A stretch of 33,567 nucleotides of DNA from the NCBI GenBank assembly GCA_050742975.1, contig JBOGDQ010000332.1:1-33567 (forward strand), in the 5' to 3' direction. Origin of the DNA: JBDTGE01 sp050742975. GTDB taxonomy: Bacteria > Actinomycetota > Actinomycetes > Mycobacteriales > Jatrophihabitantaceae. A program made the position numbers and the translations under genes. The notes under the pieces are model-generated. The model made no database searches. It was not told the DNA's origin and saw only the letters and a list, made by a program, of their open reading frames with translations. Below are positions 30,758 to 33,567 of this stretch, in pieces; within the stretch, counting starts at the first letter, position 1, and each line of letters opens with the position of its first letter.

Positions 30758-33567
30758 ATGCTCGAACCCGACAACACCAACACCGAATCCACTGCAACAT
30801 CCGCCGCAACCACTGCCGACGAGGACGCCGCCCGGCCCGCGAAGGCCCCGCGCAAGCGGGCGGCCAAGAAGGCGCCCGCCGCCGCGGCTAACGACACATC
30901 GGCTGCCGCGACGAACGACGCCTCGCCTCCGCCGGCGGACGCCGCGCTGGCCGTGTCGGCCCCGCGCAAGCGAGCCGCGAAGAAGGCTCCGGCCAAGGCG
31001 CCCGACACCGACACCGGCACCGCTGAGATCGCCGCGAAGGCGACCCGCCCGGCCAGGAAGGGTGCCCGCAAAGCCACCCCGGCGGCGCCGGCCGAGGCCG
31101 GGCAGCCGACGGTCGAGCAGGCTGCGGTCGAGCCGGCCGCCAAGACGCCCCGCAAGCGGGCGAGCAAGAAGTCCGCTACCACGGCGGACGGCCGGGCACC
31201 CGAGGATGGCCGCGCACCTGCGCTGGCCGCGCCCGCCGGAGCACCTTCCGTCCTGTTCGTGGCGCCCGACGAGACCGCGTCCCAAAAGAGCGCGACCGAA
31301 GAGAGGAAGGCGCCGGCCAAGCGGGGCCGCCGCGGTGCCCAGGCACCGGCCGGACCGCCCGTCACGGACGAGCCCGTCCCCGGCGCGACCGACCTGGCCA
31401 CCGTCGAGGACGTCGAGGACAAGACCGCCGACCCCGACGACGTCAAGGAGGCCGCGGTCGAGGAGGCCACCGGAGCCCGGCGCCGTCGCCGCAGAGGCCG
31501 CCGCGGCCGTGGCGGTGCACGCCCGGCCGGGGAGGACACCGAGAACGAGAGCAGCGACGAGAGCGCCGCAGCCGAGGACACCGAGGAGCCCGACGAGGCG
31601 GAGGCGAGCGAATCGACCGAGGCGGGCGAGTCGACCGCCACCCGCCGTCGTCGCCGCCGTCGCCGTGCGGCCGGGGCCAACGGGGACGCCGCGGACGAGG
31701 ACGATCCGCCGAACACAGTCGTCCACGTCCGCGAGGCGCGCGAGAAGTCCAATGACGACGGGGTGAAGGGCGTCAAGGGCTCGACCCGGCTGGAGGCCAA
31801 GCGCCAGCGCCGTCGCGACGGCCGGGACACCAGTCGTCGCCGCCCGCCGATCCTGACCGAGTCCGAGTTCCTGGCGCGTCGCGAAGCCGTCGACCGGGTC
31901 ATGGCGGTGCGGCAGAGCGGCGAGCGCACCCAGATCGCCGTCCTCGAGGACGGCATCCTGGTCGAGCACTACGTGACCCGGGCCAGCGCCACGTCCTACG
32001 TCGGCAACGTCTACCTCGGCCGGGTGCAGAACGTGCTGCCGTCGATGGAGGCCGCGTTCGTCGACATCAGCAAGGGTCGCAACGGCGTGCTCTACGCCGG
32101 CGAGGTCAACTGGGACGCCGCCGGGCTGGAGGGCAAGTCACGCGCGATCGAGAACGCGCTGAAGTCGGGCGACTCGGTGCTGGTCCAGGTCACCAAGGAC
32201 CCGATCGGGCACAAGGGCGCCCGGCTCACCAGCCAGATCTCGCTGCCCGGCCGCTTCCTCGTGTACGTGCCCGGCGGCGGCATGACCGGCATCAGCCGCA
32301 AGCTGCCGGACACCGAGCGGCACCGGCTCAAGGCGATCCTGAAGAAGATCGTTCCCGAGGACGCCGGCGTGATCATCCGAACTGCGGCCGAGGGCGCGAG
32401 CGAGGAGGACCTCACCCGCGACGTCGAGCGGTTGAAATCGCAGTGGGAGGCGATCTCGGCCAAGGCGAAGAACACCAAGTCGGCGCCGACACTCGTGCAC
32501 GGCGAGCCGGACCTGGCGATTCGCGTCGTCCGGGACGTGTTCAACGAGGACTTCAAGCAGCTCGTCGTGCAGGGCGAGGGCGCCTGGGACACCGTGTCGG
32601 AGTACCTCGGGGGAGTCGCCCCGGACCTGGCCGAACGGGCCTCGCGCCACGTCGGCAACGGCGACCTGTTCCACGACCTGCGCGTCGACGAGCAGCTGAT
32701 GAAGGCGCTGGACCGCAAGGTCTGGCTGCCGTCCGGCGGCTCGCTGGTCATCGACCGCACCGAGGCGATGACGGTCATCGACGTCAACACCGGCAAGTTC
32801 GTCGGGACGGGCGGCAACCTGGAGCAGACGGTCACCCGCAACAACCTCGAGGCCGCCGAGGAGATCGTCCGCCAGCTTCGGCTGCGCGATGTCGGCGGCA
32901 TCGTGGTCATCGACTTCATCGACATGGTGCTGGAGTCCAACCGCGAGCTGGTGCTGCGACGGCTGACCGAGTGCCTGGGCCGGGACCGCACCAAGCACCA
33001 GGTCGCGGAGGTGACCTCGCTCGGCCTCGTCCAGATGACTCGCAAGCGCGTCGGCGAGGGCCTGCTCGAGGCGTTCAGCCAGACGTGCACCGTGTGCAAC
33101 GGGCGCGGCGTGATCATCCACACCGAGCCGGTCGACAAGCCGTCCGGTGGATCGCCAGACGCGGATGAGGAGCGGCCGAAGGGCAAGCGCAAGCGGGGCT
33201 CCGGAGCAGCGAAGAAGTCGGCCGAGCCGGTCGACGAGCCCGCCGAGGATCCGGCGGTCCGCGAGAAGCGGCTCGCCGCGATGGCCGCGATCCACAAGGC
33301 CGCGCACCCCGACGAGGACCTGCCTGCCGAACTGCAGATCGAGGCCGTCGCCGCGGTCCTGGACGCCGAGCCGGTGGACCTGGACGAGTTCGTGACCGCG
33401 ACGGGCACGGCCGCTGTCGCGTCGGGCGTGTTCGGCGCGGATTCGACGTTCGCCGAGCCCGCCGCATCCGACGCGGCGCTCGACGAGCCGCCCGCACCCG
33501 ACGAATCGACCGCGGCGCTCGACGAGCCGCCCGCACCCGCTGCGGCGCCCGACGTGCTGGCCGAGCC
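30758..33567 (+). CDS. rne: Ribonuclease E/G family endoribonuclease, 3' end beyond the window
   Basis: The frame is open from the ATG at 30758 to the window edge (936 codons seen). The first ~380 residues are a disordered Ala/Lys/Pro/Arg region with three variants of APRKRAAKKAP and two arginine tracts (ARRRRRRGRRGRGG and ATRRRRRRRRRAAG), likely RNA-binding. The catalytic core follows: an S1 domain (SYVGNVYLGRVQNVLPSMEA), then metal ligands Asp675 (VIDVNTGKF) and Asp719 (VVIDFIDM), 44 apart as in the family, then the zinc-link Cys777 and Cys780 (CTVCNGRG). The Asp/Glu/Pro-rich C-terminal tail is cut off. Long N-terminal extensions are usual in actinobacterial RNase E. GGAG at 30742-30745 precedes the start. 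The enzyme processes mRNA and rRNA. Confidence 0.93.
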   Translation, partial: MLEPDNTNTESTATSAATTADEDAARPAKAPRKRAAKKAPAAAANDTSAAATNDASPPPADAALAVSAPRKRAAKKAPAKAPDTDTGTAEIAAKATRPARKGARKATPAAPAEAGQPTVEQAAVEPAAKTPRKRASKKSATTADGRAPEDGRAPALAAPAGAPSVLFVAPDETASQKSATEERKAPAKRGRRGAQAPAGPPVTDEPVPGATDLATVEDVEDKTADPDDVKEAAVEEATGARRRRRRGRRGRGGARPAGEDTENESSDESAAAEDTEEPDEAEASESTEAGESTATRRRRRRRRAAGANGDAADEDDPPNTVVHVREAREKSNDDGVKGVKGSTRLEAKRQRRRDGRDTSRRRPPILTESEFLARREAVDRVMAVRQSGERTQIAVLEDGILVEHYVTRASATSYVGNVYLGRVQNVLPSMEAAFVDISKGRNGVLYAGEVNWDAAGLEGKSRAIENALKSGDSVLVQVTKDPIGHKGARLTSQISLPGRFLVYVPGGGMTGISRKLPDTERHRLKAILKKIVPEDAGVIIRTAAEGASEEDLTRDVERLKSQWEAISAKAKNTKSAPTLVHGEPDLAIRVVRDVFNEDFKQLVVQGEGAWDTVSEYLGGVAPDLAERASRHVGNGDLFHDLRVDEQLMKALDRKVWLPSGGSLVIDRTEAMTVIDVNTGKFVGTGGNLEQTVTRNNLEAAEEIVRQLRLRDVGGIVVIDFIDMVLESNRELVLRRLTECLGRDRTKHQVAEVTSLGLVQMTRKRVGEGLLEAFSQTCTVCNGRGVIIHTEPVDKPSGGSPDADEERPKGKRKRGSGAAKKSAEPVDEPAEDPAVREKRLAAMAAIHKAAHPDEDLPAELQIEAVAAVLDAEPVDLDEFVTATGTAAVASGVFGADSTFAEPAASDAALDEPPAPDESTAALDEPPAPAAAPDVLAE
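33472..33539 (+). repeat. 29-bp direct repeat in the RNase E tail
   Basis: CGCGGCGCTCGACGAGCCGC and nine further bases occur at 33472-33500 and again, identically, at 33511-33539, with a period of 39 bases (13 codons). It encodes two copies of AALDEPPAP separated by DEST. Exact nucleotide identity points to recent duplication by slippage; more copies may lie beyond the window. Confidence 0.6.

Noticed and set aside
30618..31766. Plus-strand frame rich in Pro/Arg over the start of rne
   Set aside because: It is the +1 shadow of the rne N-terminal region. The rne frame from 30758 contains the S1, catalytic and zinc-link motifs and stays open to the window edge.

Overview
The window is a high-GC actinobacterial chromosome segment. 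GTG starts are frequent, and the gene order tig-clpP1-clpP2-clpX ... valS ... folC-DUF4233-ndk-mreB-mreC-mreD-pbp2-rodA ... radical SAM-DUF2344-rne matches, as I recall it, the conserved Streptomyces coelicolor block around SCO2599-SCO2620. mreBCD with rodA argues against mycobacteria and corynebacteria and fits Streptomyces- or Frankia-like groups, including Jatrophihabitans- and Nakamurella-type lineages. I cannot name the genus from this sequence.

Layout. Bases 1-787 hold no intact gene: a decayed DDE transposase fragment, and a tRNA-Pro-like 3' half ending just before tig, which could be an old attachment site. Bases 788-5014 carry protein quality control: trigger factor, the two ClpP paralogues and ClpX. 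Bases 5015-13494 are a variable interval between clpX and valS. It contains a three-subunit molybdenum hydroxylase (coxL/S/M-like, AYRGAGR type), a DUF222/13E12 fragment, a Gfo/Idh/MocA oxidoreductase, an M3 metallopeptidase, a GNAT gene broken at its 5' end, and a VapC-like PIN fragment. From 13495 the backbone resumes: valS, a glutamate decarboxylase insertion, folC, a DUF4233 membrane protein and ndk. A divergent ESX (WXG100) pair with an eroded downstream partner separates ndk from the elongation operon mreB-mreC-mreD-pbp2-rodA, whose last genes overlap. An EamA transporter is convergent with rodA. The window closes with a B12-binding-type radical SAM protein, its DUF2344 partner, and an RNase E/G gene that runs off the right edge.

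The most unusual feature is a 79-bp palindrome-rich repeat present in two unrelated genes. It lies in the M3 peptidase gene (11551-11629) and, inverted, in valS (15624-15732), with 76 of 79 bases identical. In both genes it is read in frame, and it appears to add a Gly/Pro/Ser-rich loop without breaking the protein. The valS copy ends in four perfect 15-bp units (VAGGG)4, where the peptidase copy has two degenerate units. This looks like a coding-tolerant mobile or propagating repeat, comparable in concept to Rickettsia palindromic elements.

A second recurrent pattern is a TANNNT -10 box 6-8 bases before a start codon at coxL, the M3 peptidase gene, valS, folC, ndk and the radical SAM gene, which predicts leaderless transcription of several housekeeping genes.
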